The notes beneath the pieces were generated by a model that saw nothing but the letters and a program-made list of their open reading frames with translations, was not told the DNA's origin and ran no database searches. A stretch of 64,000 bases of DNA. Origin: Aquincola tertiaricarbonis. Its GTDB lineage: Bacteria > Pseudomonadota > Gammaproteobacteria > Burkholderiales > Burkholderiaceae_C. Positions within the stretch are counted from its first letter, which is position 1. Every line of letters starts with the position of its first letter. The stretch covers positions 1 to 64,000 of the forward strand of contig NZ_JZUE01000003.1 of assembly GCF_000969605.1 (NCBI RefSeq). Reading direction: 5' to 3'. A program made the position numbers and the translations under genes. Shown piece after piece: positions 55,465-64,000 of the stretch.

Positions 55465-56319
55465 ATGCGCATCACCATCGAGCCCGGCGTCCGCCTCTTC
55501 GTCGACATCGAAGGCCCCGGCCTGGTGCCTGACGGCGCAGGCTGGCGCGAGAAGCCCACGCTCATCCTGCTGCACGGCGGTCCGGGCTTCGACCATGCCA
55601 GCTTCAAGCCGCTGTTCTCGCAGCTGGGCGACGTGGCCCAGATCGTCTACTACGACCACCGGGGCCATGGCCGCAGCGATGCCCGGCCGCTGGACGAATG
55701 CACGCTGGACATCCTGGCCGACGACATCGTGCGGCTGTGCGACGTGCTGGGCATCGACAAGCCCATCGTGCTCGGCCAGTCCTTCGGCGGCTTCGTGGCG
55801 CAGCGCTACATCGCGCGGCATCCGGCGCATCCGCTGCGGGTGGTGCTGTCCAGCACATCGCCGCACCTGGGGCTGGCGCGCAAGCTGGCGATGTTCGAGC
55901 GGCTGGGCGGCGAGCCCGCGCGCACGGCGGCCGAGGCCTTCTGGCAGCGGCCCGGCGCCGACACCTGGGCCGTGTACGACCGCCTGTGCATGCCGCTGTA
56001 CAACACCCGCCCGCCGGCCGATCCGCAGGCGCGCGAGCGCGGCCGCTTCACGCCGGAGATCCTCTTCCACTGGGCGGCTGGCGAGCAGCAACGGATGGAC
56101 CTGCTGCCCGGCCTGGCCCGGGCGCAGTGCCCGGTGCTGGTGCTGGCCGGCGAGCAGGACCCGGTGTGCCCGTTGGCCGATGCGCAGGACATCGCCGCGG
56201 CGCTGCCGCTGCGGTGGTCGCGCTTCGCCAGCCTCGCCGATGCCGGCCACGGCACCTGGCGCGACCAGCCCGAAGCCGCGATGGCGAGGCTGCGCGAGTT
56301 CATCGTCGACGGCGTCTAG
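55465..56319 (+). CDS. alpha/beta hydrolase of the proline iminopeptidase type
   Basis: A 284-residue hydrolase with the S33-type oxyanion motif LLHGGPGFDH (residue 34 on), nucleophile elbow GQSFGG (about 105), acid residue in GEQDPVCPLAD and catalytic His in DAGHGTW. HGGPG is typical of proline iminopeptidases, but many members are general esterases or lactonases. No signal peptide. Located between the MaoC-like gene and a LysR gene on the same strand with gaps of 10 and 6 bases. Confidence 0.84.
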   Translation: MRITIEPGVRLFVDIEGPGLVPDGAGWREKPTLILLHGGPGFDHASFKPLFSQLGDVAQIVYYDHRGHGRSDARPLDECTLDILADDIVRLCDVLGIDKPIVLGQSFGGFVAQRYIARHPAHPLRVVLSSTSPHLGLARKLAMFERLGGEPARTAAEAFWQRPGADTWAVYDRLCMPLYNTRPPADPQARERGRFTPEILFHWAAGEQQRMDLLPGLARAQCPVLVLAGEQDPVCPLADAQDIAAALPLRWSRFASLADAGHGTWRDQPEAAMARLREFIVDGV

Positions 56320-56325
56320 CCGCAC

Positions 56326-57207
56326 ATGGCCACCGCCCGCATCCCGCCGATCAACTGCCTGCTGAGCTTCGAGGCACTGGCGCGGCTGCGCAGCGTGAGC
56401 CAGGCGGCCGACGAACTCAGCGTGACGCCGAGCGCGGTGAGCCACCGCATCCGCCAGCTGGAATCGCAGCTGGCCCTCAAGCTGTTCGAGCGCGGCGACT
56501 TCAGCCTGACGGCCGACGGCACCGCCTACCTGGGCCAGGTGCGCTCGGCGCTGAAGCTGCTGGCGCAGCCGCCCGAGGCGCTACGCTCGCCGGGCATGAC
56601 GCAGCTGCGGCTGGCCGTCACGCCCACCTTCTCGCGGCAGATCCTGCTGCCCAAGCTGGCGCTGTTCCGGCATGCCTACCCGGACGTCGAGCTGATCCTG
56701 CAGGTGTCGATCCCGCTGCTCAACATCACCGCCGAAAGCGCCGACCTGGAACTGCGCTACGGCCACGGCGCCTATCCCGGCTTCGAGAGCAAGCGGGTGC
56801 TCAGCGACGAGGTGTTCCCGGTGTGCAGCCCGGAGTACCTGCATGAGTTCGGCCCGTTCGACGGCTTCGACACCGCCGAGCGGGTGGGTCGTGCGCGGCT
56901 GATCCGCAGCCCGCTGGAGCCGTGGCGCACCTGGTTCGACGCCTGCGGCATCCACCTGCCCGAGCCGCGCGAAGGCTCCCAGTTCAACGACGTGGGCCTG
57001 ATGCTGGACGCCGCGGTGGCCGGCTTCGGCGTGGCCCTGTCGCGCAGCAAGCTGGGCATGGCCTGGGTGGACTCGGGCCGCCTGGTGCGGCTGTCGCAGC
57101 GCAGCGTGCCTTCACCGCACCACCACTTCATCTGCTGGAAGCCGGGCACGCTGGAGCGCTGGGAATGCGCGGCCTTCGTCGACTGGCTGGACGAAGCCCT
57201 GCGCTGA
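56326..57207 (+). CDS. LysR-family transcriptional regulator (GcvA-like)
   Basis: A 293-residue regulator: N-terminal winged helix-turn-helix (residues 5-65; SVSQAADELSVTPSAVSHRIRQLE) and a periplasmic-binding-like effector domain. The opening PPINCLLSFEALARL and the C-terminal FDWL-like end (FVDWLDEAL) resemble the GcvA/AmpR group. It lies 189 bases upstream of the lactate/glycolate operon, in the same direction. A T-N11-A palindrome in that gap (57251-57265) is a candidate binding site, so it may control the operon in response to a 2-hydroxy acid. Confidence 0.9.
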   Translation: MATARIPPINCLLSFEALARLRSVSQAADELSVTPSAVSHRIRQLESQLALKLFERGDFSLTADGTAYLGQVRSALKLLAQPPEALRSPGMTQLRLAVTPTFSRQILLPKLALFRHAYPDVELILQVSIPLLNITAESADLELRYGHGAYPGFESKRVLSDEVFPVCSPEYLHEFGPFDGFDTAERVGRARLIRSPLEPWRTWFDACGIHLPEPREGSQFNDVGLMLDAAVAGFGVALSRSKLGMAWVDSGRLVRLSQRSVPSPHHHFICWKPGTLERWECAAFVDWLDEALR

Positions 57208-57250
57208 CCGTGGTGCGGCGCGGCCGGCGCCTCAGGGTTTGTCCTGAGCC

Positions 57251-57265
57251 GTGAAAAAGCTTCAC
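57251..57265 (+). promoter_or_regulatory. T-N11-A palindrome, candidate LysR site upstream of lctP
   Basis: GTGAA-AAAGC-TTCAC is a perfect 15-bp inverted repeat containing the T-N11-A core of LysR sites. It lies 43 bases after the LysR gene and about 44 bases ahead of a -10-like TAGAGT (57309-57314), a normal activating position. The rest of the 189-base gap shows only the GAGGAG of lctP. Confidence 0.45.
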
Positions 57266-57396
57266 GCGCGCAGCCAAGAACTTTCAAGAGCGGCGCAGGC
57301 GCGCACCCTAGAGTGCGCCCCGCGGTGCCCCCGCGTGATGCGGGGTGGCCAGCAGTTCAACCACCCCTACAAGAACGTCACGCGAGGAGCTTCATC

Positions 57397-59058
<1,662 letters not shown>

Positions 59059-59080
59059 CAAGAGCAGGAGACGAGAGCCC

Positions 59081-60250
59081 ATGCCCGTGATCACCAACAT
59101 CGAGGACCTGCGGGTGCTGGCCGAACGGCGCGTGCCCCGCATGTTCTACGACTACGCCGATTCCGGCGCGTGGACCGAGAGCACCTACCGCGCCAACGAG
59201 AGCGACTTCCAGCGCCTGAAGCTGCGCCAGCGCGTGGCGGTGAACATGGAGAACCGCAGCACCGCCACCACCATGGTGGGCGTGCAGGCGCGCATGCCGG
59301 TGGCCATCGCGCCGGTGGGCCTGACCGGCATGCAGCATGCGGACGGCGAGATCCATGCGGCGCGGGCGGCGCTGAAGTTCGGCATCCCGTTCACGCTGTC
59401 CACCATGAGCATCTGCTCCATCGAGGACATCGCCGCGGCCACGCAGCAGCCCTTCTGGTTCCAGCTGTACATGATGCGCGACCGCGATGCAATGGCCCGC
59501 ATGATCGACCGCTGCAAGGCCGCCCAGTGCAGCGCGCTGGTGCTCACGCTGGACCTGCAGGTCATCGGCCAGCGGCACAAGGACATCAAGAACGGCCTGA
59601 CCGCGCCGCCCAAGCCCACGCTGCGCAACATCGCCAACCTGATGACCAAGCCGCGCTGGTGCCTGGGCATGGCCGGCACGCGGCGCCGCAGCTTCGGCAA
59701 CCTGGTGGGCCATGTGAAGGGCGTCAGCGACATGAGCTCGCTGGCCGCCTGGACCAACGAGCAGTTCGATCCGCGCCTGTCCTGGCCGGACATCGAGTGG
59801 GTCAAGAAGCAGTGGGGCGGCAAGCTTATCCTCAAGGGCATCATGGAAGTGGAGGATGCGCGGCTGGCCGCCGACGTGGGCGCCGATGCCATCGTGGTGA
59901 GCAACCACGGCGGCCGCCAGCTCGACGGCGCGCCCTCGTCCATCACCGCGCTGCCGCCCATCGTGGAAGCCGTGGGCCACCGCACCGAGGTGTGGATGGA
60001 CGGCGGCATCCGCAGCGGGCAGGACGTGCTCAAGGCCTGGGCCCTGGGCGCCCGCGGCACGATGATCGGCCGCGCGATGGTCTACGGCCTGGGTGCGATG
60101 GGCGAGGCGGGCGTGACCCGCGCGCTGCAGATCATCCACAAGGAGCTGGACGTGACCATGGCCTTCTGCGGCCACACCAACATCCAGAACGTGGATTCGC
60201 GCATCCTGCTGTCGCCCGAGCGCACGGGCGATGCACGCTATTTCGCCTGA
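59081..60250 (+). CDS. lldD: FMN-dependent alpha-hydroxy-acid dehydrogenase (L-lactate dehydrogenase type)
   Basis: A 389-residue TIM-barrel flavoenzyme that oxidises L-2-hydroxy acids, most likely L-lactate to pyruvate, with electrons passed to the respiratory chain. FMN- and substrate-binding motifs are intact: the opening YDYADSGAWTEST, FQLYMMRDRD, the active-site SNHGGRQLDGAPSS with catalytic His and Arg (about residues 272-285), and the phosphate loop DGGIRSGQDVLKA. It is 22 bases after lctP and 31 bases before glcD. Glycolate oxidation is an alternative. Confidence 0.9.
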   Translation: MPVITNIEDLRVLAERRVPRMFYDYADSGAWTESTYRANESDFQRLKLRQRVAVNMENRSTATTMVGVQARMPVAIAPVGLTGMQHADGEIHAARAALKFGIPFTLSTMSICSIEDIAAATQQPFWFQLYMMRDRDAMARMIDRCKAAQCSALVLTLDLQVIGQRHKDIKNGLTAPPKPTLRNIANLMTKPRWCLGMAGTRRRSFGNLVGHVKGVSDMSSLAAWTNEQFDPRLSWPDIEWVKKQWGGKLILKGIMEVEDARLAADVGADAIVVSNHGGRQLDGAPSSITALPPIVEAVGHRTEVWMDGGIRSGQDVLKAWALGARGTMIGRAMVYGLGAMGEAGVTRALQIIHKELDVTMAFCGHTNIQNVDSRILLSPERTGDARYFA

Positions 60251-60281
60251 ACCTTCGTCACAAGCACGCCAAGGGGCCGCC

Positions 60282-61751
60282 ATGACCGACCGAGCCGCAC
60301 GCCAGGCCGAAGTGATCCGCGCGCTGCAGCAGGTGCTGCCGCCGCATGCGCTGCTGTGGCGCGGCGAGGACACGGTGCCCTACGAGTGCGATGGCCTCAC
60401 GGCCTACCGCGAGCAGCCGCTGGTGGTGGTGCTGCCCGAGACCGAGGCGCAGGTCAGCGGGGTGCTGAAAGCCTGCCATGCGCTGGGCGTGCCGGTGGTG
60501 GCGCGCGGCGCCGGCACCGGCCTGTCGGGCGGGGCCATGCCGCACAAGCTGGGCGTGACGCTGTCGCTGGCCAAGTTCAACAAGATCCTGAAGGTGGATG
60601 CGTACGCGCGCACGGCCGTCGTGCAGTGCGGCGTGCGCAACCTGGCCATCAGCGAGGCCGCGGCGCCCTACGGCCTGTACTACGCCCCCGACCCCAGCAG
60701 CCAGATCGCCTGCACCATCGGCGGCAATGTGGCCGAGAACTCCGGCGGCGTGCATTGCCTGAAGTACGGCCTCACGGTGCACAACGTGCTGAAGGTGCGC
60801 GGCTTCACCGTGGAGGGCGAGGCGGTGGAATTCGGCGCCGACGCGCTGGACGCCGCCGGGCTGGACCTGCTGGCGGTGATGGTGGGCAGCGAGGGCATGC
60901 TGGCCGTGGCCATCGAGGTGACCGTGCGGCTGGTGCCCAAGCCGCAGCTGGCGCGCTGCATCATGGCCAGCTTCGACGACGTGCGGAAGGCGGGCGACGC
61001 GGTGGCCGCCATCATTGCCGCCGGCATCATCCCGGCCGGCCTGGAGATGATGGACAAGCCGATGACCGCCGCGGTGGAAGACTTCGTGCGGGCCGGCTAC
61101 GACCTGGACGCGGCCGCCATCCTGCTGTGCGAGAGCGACGGCACGCCGGAGGAGGTGGCCGAGGAGATCGAGCACATGCAGGCGGTGCTGCAGGGCTGCG
61201 GAGCCACCCGCATGGAGGTCAGCGAGAACGAGGCCCAGCGGCTGAAGTTCTGGAGCGGCCGCAAGAACGCCTTCCCGGCCTCGGGCCGCATCAGCCCCGA
61301 CTACATGTGCATGGACTCCACCATCCCGCGCAAGCGGCTGGCCGACATCCTGCTGGCCATCGCCGAGATGGAGAAGAAGTACGGCCTGCGCTGCTGCAAC
61401 GTGTTCCATGCGGGTGACGGCAACCTGCATCCGCTGATCCTGTTCGATGCCAACGACCCGGACGAGATGCACCGCTGCGAGCTGTTCGGTGCCGACATCC
61501 TGGAGACCAGCGTGCGCATGGGCGGCACCGTCAGCGGCGAGCACGGCGTGGGCGTGGAGAAGCTGGGCTCGATGTGCGTGCAGTTCACCCCGGCCGAGAA
61601 CGCCCAGATGATGGCGCTGAAGGCGGCCTTCGATCCCACCGGCATCCTCAATCCCGGCAAGGTGATCCCCACGCTGCAGCGCTGTGCCGAGGGCGGCAAG
61701 ATGCATGTGAAGAAGGGTCTGCTGCCGTTTCCCGAGCTGCCGAGGTTCTAG
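60282..61751 (+). CDS. glcD: glycolate/D-lactate oxidase FAD-binding subunit GlcD
   Basis: A 489-residue FAD-binding (VAO-type) protein, catalytic subunit of glycolate oxidase, which oxidises glycolate or D-lactate. FAD-domain motifs are ARGAGTGLSGGAMP, DPSSQIACTIGGNVAENSGG (split as DPSSQIACTIGG and NVAENSGG) and the C-terminal HAGDGNLHPLI and SGEHGVGVEKLG with metal/substrate histidines. ATG 60282 is chosen for its AAGGGG ribosome site; an upstream ATG at 60231 lies in the lldD end. glcE follows after 2 bases. Confidence 0.94.
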   Translation: MTDRAARQAEVIRALQQVLPPHALLWRGEDTVPYECDGLTAYREQPLVVVLPETEAQVSGVLKACHALGVPVVARGAGTGLSGGAMPHKLGVTLSLAKFNKILKVDAYARTAVVQCGVRNLAISEAAAPYGLYYAPDPSSQIACTIGGNVAENSGGVHCLKYGLTVHNVLKVRGFTVEGEAVEFGADALDAAGLDLLAVMVGSEGMLAVAIEVTVRLVPKPQLARCIMASFDDVRKAGDAVAAIIAAGIIPAGLEMMDKPMTAAVEDFVRAGYDLDAAAILLCESDGTPEEVAEEIEHMQAVLQGCGATRMEVSENEAQRLKFWSGRKNAFPASGRISPDYMCMDSTIPRKRLADILLAIAEMEKKYGLRCCNVFHAGDGNLHPLILFDANDPDEMHRCELFGADILETSVRMGGTVSGEHGVGVEKLGSMCVQFTPAENAQMMALKAAFDPTGILNPGKVIPTLQRCAEGGKMHVKKGLLPFPELPRF

Positions 61752-61753
61752 CC

Positions 61754-62893
61754 ATGAACGCCGACTCGACCCTGCAAGTGGAAACCGCGGCCGACCCCGT
61801 GCTGGCCCGCCTGGTGGACCAGGTACGCGGTGCCGATGCCACCACGCCGCTGTGCATCCGCGGCGCCAACACGAAGCACTTCTACGGCGAGGCCGCCACG
61901 GGCGATCCGCTGGAGATGTCGGCCCTGGCCGGCATCAGCAGCTACGAGCCGACCGAGCTGGTGGTCACCGCCCGCGCCGGCACGCCGCTGGCCGAGCTGG
62001 AAGCCGTGCTGGCCGAGAAGGGGCAATGCCTGCCCTTCGAGCCGCCGCGCTTTGCCAGTGCGGCGCACGGCGCGCCGCGGGGCGGCACCGTGGGCGGCAT
62101 GGTGGCCGCCGGCCTGGCCGGCCCCGCGCGTGCGGCGGTGGGCGGCGTGCGCGACTACGTGCTGGGCGCCACGCTGCTCAACGGCCGCGGCGAGCTGCTG
62201 AGCTTCGGCGGCCAGGTGATGAAGAACGTGGCGGGCTATGACGTCTCGCGCCTGCTGGCCGGCTCCATGGGCATCCTGGGCGTGATCTGCGAGGTCTCGC
62301 TCAAGGTGCTGCCGGTGCCGCCGGCGCAGGCCACGCTGGCCTTCGCGGTGGACCAGGCCGAGGCCCTCCGCCGCCTGAACGACTGGGGCGGGCAGCCGCT
62401 GCCCATCAATGCCAGCGCCTGGCGCGACGGCCGGCTGTACCTGCGGCTGCGTGGCGCACGCGCCGCAGTGGCCGATGCGCAGCGCCGGCTGGGTGGCGAG
62501 CTGGTGCAGCCCGAGGTGGCCGAGCCGCTGTGGCTGGGCCTGCGCGACCACACCGGCACCTTCCACACGCGCGCGCTGGCGGCGGTGGAGGGCGGCCAGC
62601 AGCTCTGGCGGCTGTCGCTGCCGTCCACCGCGGCGCCGCTGCCGCTGGCCGGCGAGGTGCTGCTGGAGCACGGAGGCGCCCAGCGCTGGCTGGTGGGCCA
62701 TCTCCCCGCGGCCGAGGTGCGCGCCGCCGCGGCCCAGGCCGGCGGCCATGCCACCTTGTTTCGCTCGCTCGACAAGTCGCCCGGCGTCTTCGCGCCGCTG
62801 GCCCCGCCGCTGGACAGGCTGCACCGGCAGCTCAAGCAGGCCTTCGATCCGCGCGGTGTGTTCAACCGCGGCAGGCTCTATCCCGGACTCTGA
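61754..62893 (+). CDS. glcE: glycolate oxidase FAD-binding subunit GlcE
   Basis: A 379-residue second FAD-domain subunit of glycolate oxidase. The FAD segment CIRGANTKHFYG, AAHGAPRGGTVGGMVAAGLAGP and the motif GQVMKNVAGYDVSRLLAGSMGILGV are typical GlcE features. It lacks the large substrate domain of GlcD, as expected. It starts 2 bases after the glcD stop, so translation is coupled. The end FNRGRLYPGL matches the family C-terminus. Confidence 0.93.
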   Translation: MNADSTLQVETAADPVLARLVDQVRGADATTPLCIRGANTKHFYGEAATGDPLEMSALAGISSYEPTELVVTARAGTPLAELEAVLAEKGQCLPFEPPRFASAAHGAPRGGTVGGMVAAGLAGPARAAVGGVRDYVLGATLLNGRGELLSFGGQVMKNVAGYDVSRLLAGSMGILGVICEVSLKVLPVPPAQATLAFAVDQAEALRRLNDWGGQPLPINASAWRDGRLYLRLRGARAAVADAQRRLGGELVQPEVAEPLWLGLRDHTGTFHTRALAAVEGGQQLWRLSLPSTAAPLPLAGEVLLEHGGAQRWLVGHLPAAEVRAAAAQAGGHATLFRSLDKSPGVFAPLAPPLDRLHRQLKQAFDPRGVFNRGRLYPGL

Positions 62894-62898
62894 TTGCC

Positions 62899-64000
62899 AT
62901 GCAGACCACGCTGTCACCCGAATTCAAGGGCACGCCCGAAGGCGAGGAGGCCGAGGCCATCCTGCGCAAGTGCGTGCACTGCGGCTTCTGCACCGCCACC
63001 TGCCCCACCTACCAGCTGCTGGGCGACGAGCTGGACGGCCCGCGCGGCCGCATCTACCTGATGAAGCAGGTGTTCGAAGGCGCCGAGCCCACGCGCGCCA
63101 CGCAGATCCACCTCGACCGCTGCCTGACCTGCCGCAACTGCGAGACCACCTGCCCTTCGGGCGTGCAGTACGGCCACCTGGTGGACATCGGCCGCAAGGT
63201 GGTGGAAGAACGGGTGCAGCGCCCCGCCGGCGAGCGTGCGGTGCGCTGGCTGCTGAAGGAAGGCCTGACCTCGCCGCTGTTCAAGCCGGCGATGAAGCTG
63301 GGCCAGATGGTGCGGCCGATGCTGCCCGGCGTGCTGAAGGACAAAGTGCCCGAACGCCAGCCACCGCGCGCCCACGAGTGGCCGAAGCGCGAGCATGCGC
63401 GCAAGGTGCTGGTGCTGGCCGGCTGCGTGCAGCCGTCGATGGCGCCCAACATCAATGCCGCCACCGCCCGCGTGCTGGACGCGGCCGGCATCCAGGCCGT
63501 GGTGGCGCCCTCGGCCGGCTGCTGCGGCGCCATCAAGACCCACCTGAACGACCAGGAAGGCGGGCATGAGCACATGCGCCGCAACATCGACGCCTGGTGG
63601 CCGATGCTGTCGGGCGGGCAGGTGGAGGGCATCGTCATCAATGCCTCCGGCTGCAGCGTGACGGTCAAGGAATACGGCCATGCGCTGCGCACCGACCCGC
63701 GTTACGCGGCCAAGGCCGCCAAGGTGTCCGCGATGACGCGCGACCTGAGCGAGCTGCTGCCCGAGCTGGCGCCGTCGCTGGCCGGCAAGCTGCGTGGGGG
63801 CGGGCCGAAGAACGTGGTGTTCCATCCGCCCTGCACGCTGCAGCACGGCCAGCAGGTGCGCGGACCGGTGGAAACCGGGCTGGCGGCGCTGGGCTTCGAG
63901 GTGACGCTGGCCGCGCGCGAAAGCCACCTGTGCTGCGGCTCGGCCGGCACCTATTCGGTGCTGCAGCCCGAGCTGTCGCACACCCTGCGCGACCGCAAGC
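62899..64000 (+). CDS. glcF: glycolate oxidase iron-sulfur subunit GlcF (partial, runs off the window)
   Basis: The first 367 codons of the iron-sulfur subunit that passes electrons from GlcD/GlcE toward the membrane quinone pool. Two 4Fe-4S motifs are seen: [12 protein letters not shown] (about residues 25-36) and [12 protein letters not shown] (about 75-86). Two CCG domains are present ([15 protein letters not shown] and [10 protein letters not shown] with [12 protein letters not shown]). E. coli GlcF is 407 residues, so about 40 residues are missing beyond the right edge. It starts 5 bases after glcE. Confidence 0.94.
   Translation, partial: MQTTLSPEFKGTPEGEEAEAILRKCVHCGFCTATCPTYQLLGDELDGPRGRIYLMKQVFEGAEPTRATQIHLDRCLTCRNCETTCPSGVQYGHLVDIGRKVVEERVQRPAGERAVRWLLKEGLTSPLFKPAMKLGQMVRPMLPGVLKDKVPERQPPRAHEWPKREHARKVLVLAGCVQPSMAPNINAATARVLDAAGIQAVVAPSAGCCGAIKTHLNDQEGGHEHMRRNIDAWWPMLSGGQVEGIVINASGCSVTVKEYGHALRTDPRYAAKAAKVSAMTRDLSELLPELAPSLAGKLRGGGPKNVVFHPPCTLQHGQQVRGPVETGLAALGFEVTLAARESHLCCGSAGTYSVLQPELSHTLRDRK

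Overview
The window is very GC-rich (about 70%), densely packed chromosomal DNA with almost no intergenic space. Codon use is dominated by CTG, GCC and GGC. The gene set (a single LolC/E-type permease with LolD, a COG4255-like gene coupled to recJ, a BPSS1780-family membrane protein, DUF1841, DUF2782, the xseB-ispA-dxs cluster and a ppk-sixA/ppx cluster) points to a betaproteobacterium of the order Burkholderiales, probably near the Rubrivivax/Leptothrix/Ideonella group. That placement is inferred from gene content. No insertion sequence, prophage, integrase, CRISPR array or rRNA was found; no gap between genes exceeds about 270 bases, and the largest one holds a tRNA.

Layout. 1-9.4 kb: PHP-domain nucleotidase, PQQ-type sugar dehydrogenase, recJ with its coupled partner, lolC-lolD, a CPA2 antiporter and ybdK. 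9.4-14.5 kb: a trypsin-like protein that has lost two triad residues, a rhomboid protease, tRNA-Leu(CAA), cysM-tusA, galU and a degenerate 2-hydroxyacid dehydrogenase homologue. 14.5-27 kb: valS, guaC with a terminator-like leader, an MdtD-like exporter, mazEF directly behind a patatin-like phospholipase, uvrD and a hybrid histidine kinase. 27-33.5 kb: an exported amidase, a PhoX phosphatase behind four Pho-box repeats, a BPSS1780 membrane protein, thrB and a DUF2782 protein. 33.5-41.4 kb: polA, ppk (with its own Pho box), sixA, convergent ppx and a ZIP metal transporter. 41.4-51.8 kb: uspA with an FNR/ANR-like box, a thiosulfate/mercaptopyruvate sulfurtransferase coupled to a DMT transporter, a Rieske oxygenase, xseB-ispA-dxs-deaminase, DUF1841, and a GMC oxidoreductase coupled to a TauE/SafE exporter. 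51.8-57.2 kb: a KefC-type antiporter with its KefF-like partner, a ParA-like ATPase overlapping a MaoC hydratase, an alpha/beta hydrolase and a LysR regulator. 57.4 kb to the right edge: a lactate/glycolate operon (lctP, lldD, glcD, glcE, glcF); glcF runs off the window.

How the genes work together. The phosphate theme is the clearest. phoX, which releases phosphate from organic esters, and ppk, which stores phosphate as polyphosphate, both carry 11-bp-period Pho-box repeats; sixA and ppx sit beside ppk. The right-hand operon couples import of 2-hydroxy acids to two membrane-linked oxidation routes. xseB-ispA-dxs supplies isoprenoid precursors. The most unusual observations are the terminator-like structure ahead of guaC, the Pho-box pair, two apparent pseudoenzymes (one HtrA-like, one PGDH-like), and several start codons lying 6-7 bases behind a -10-like hexamer, which would give leaderless mRNAs.
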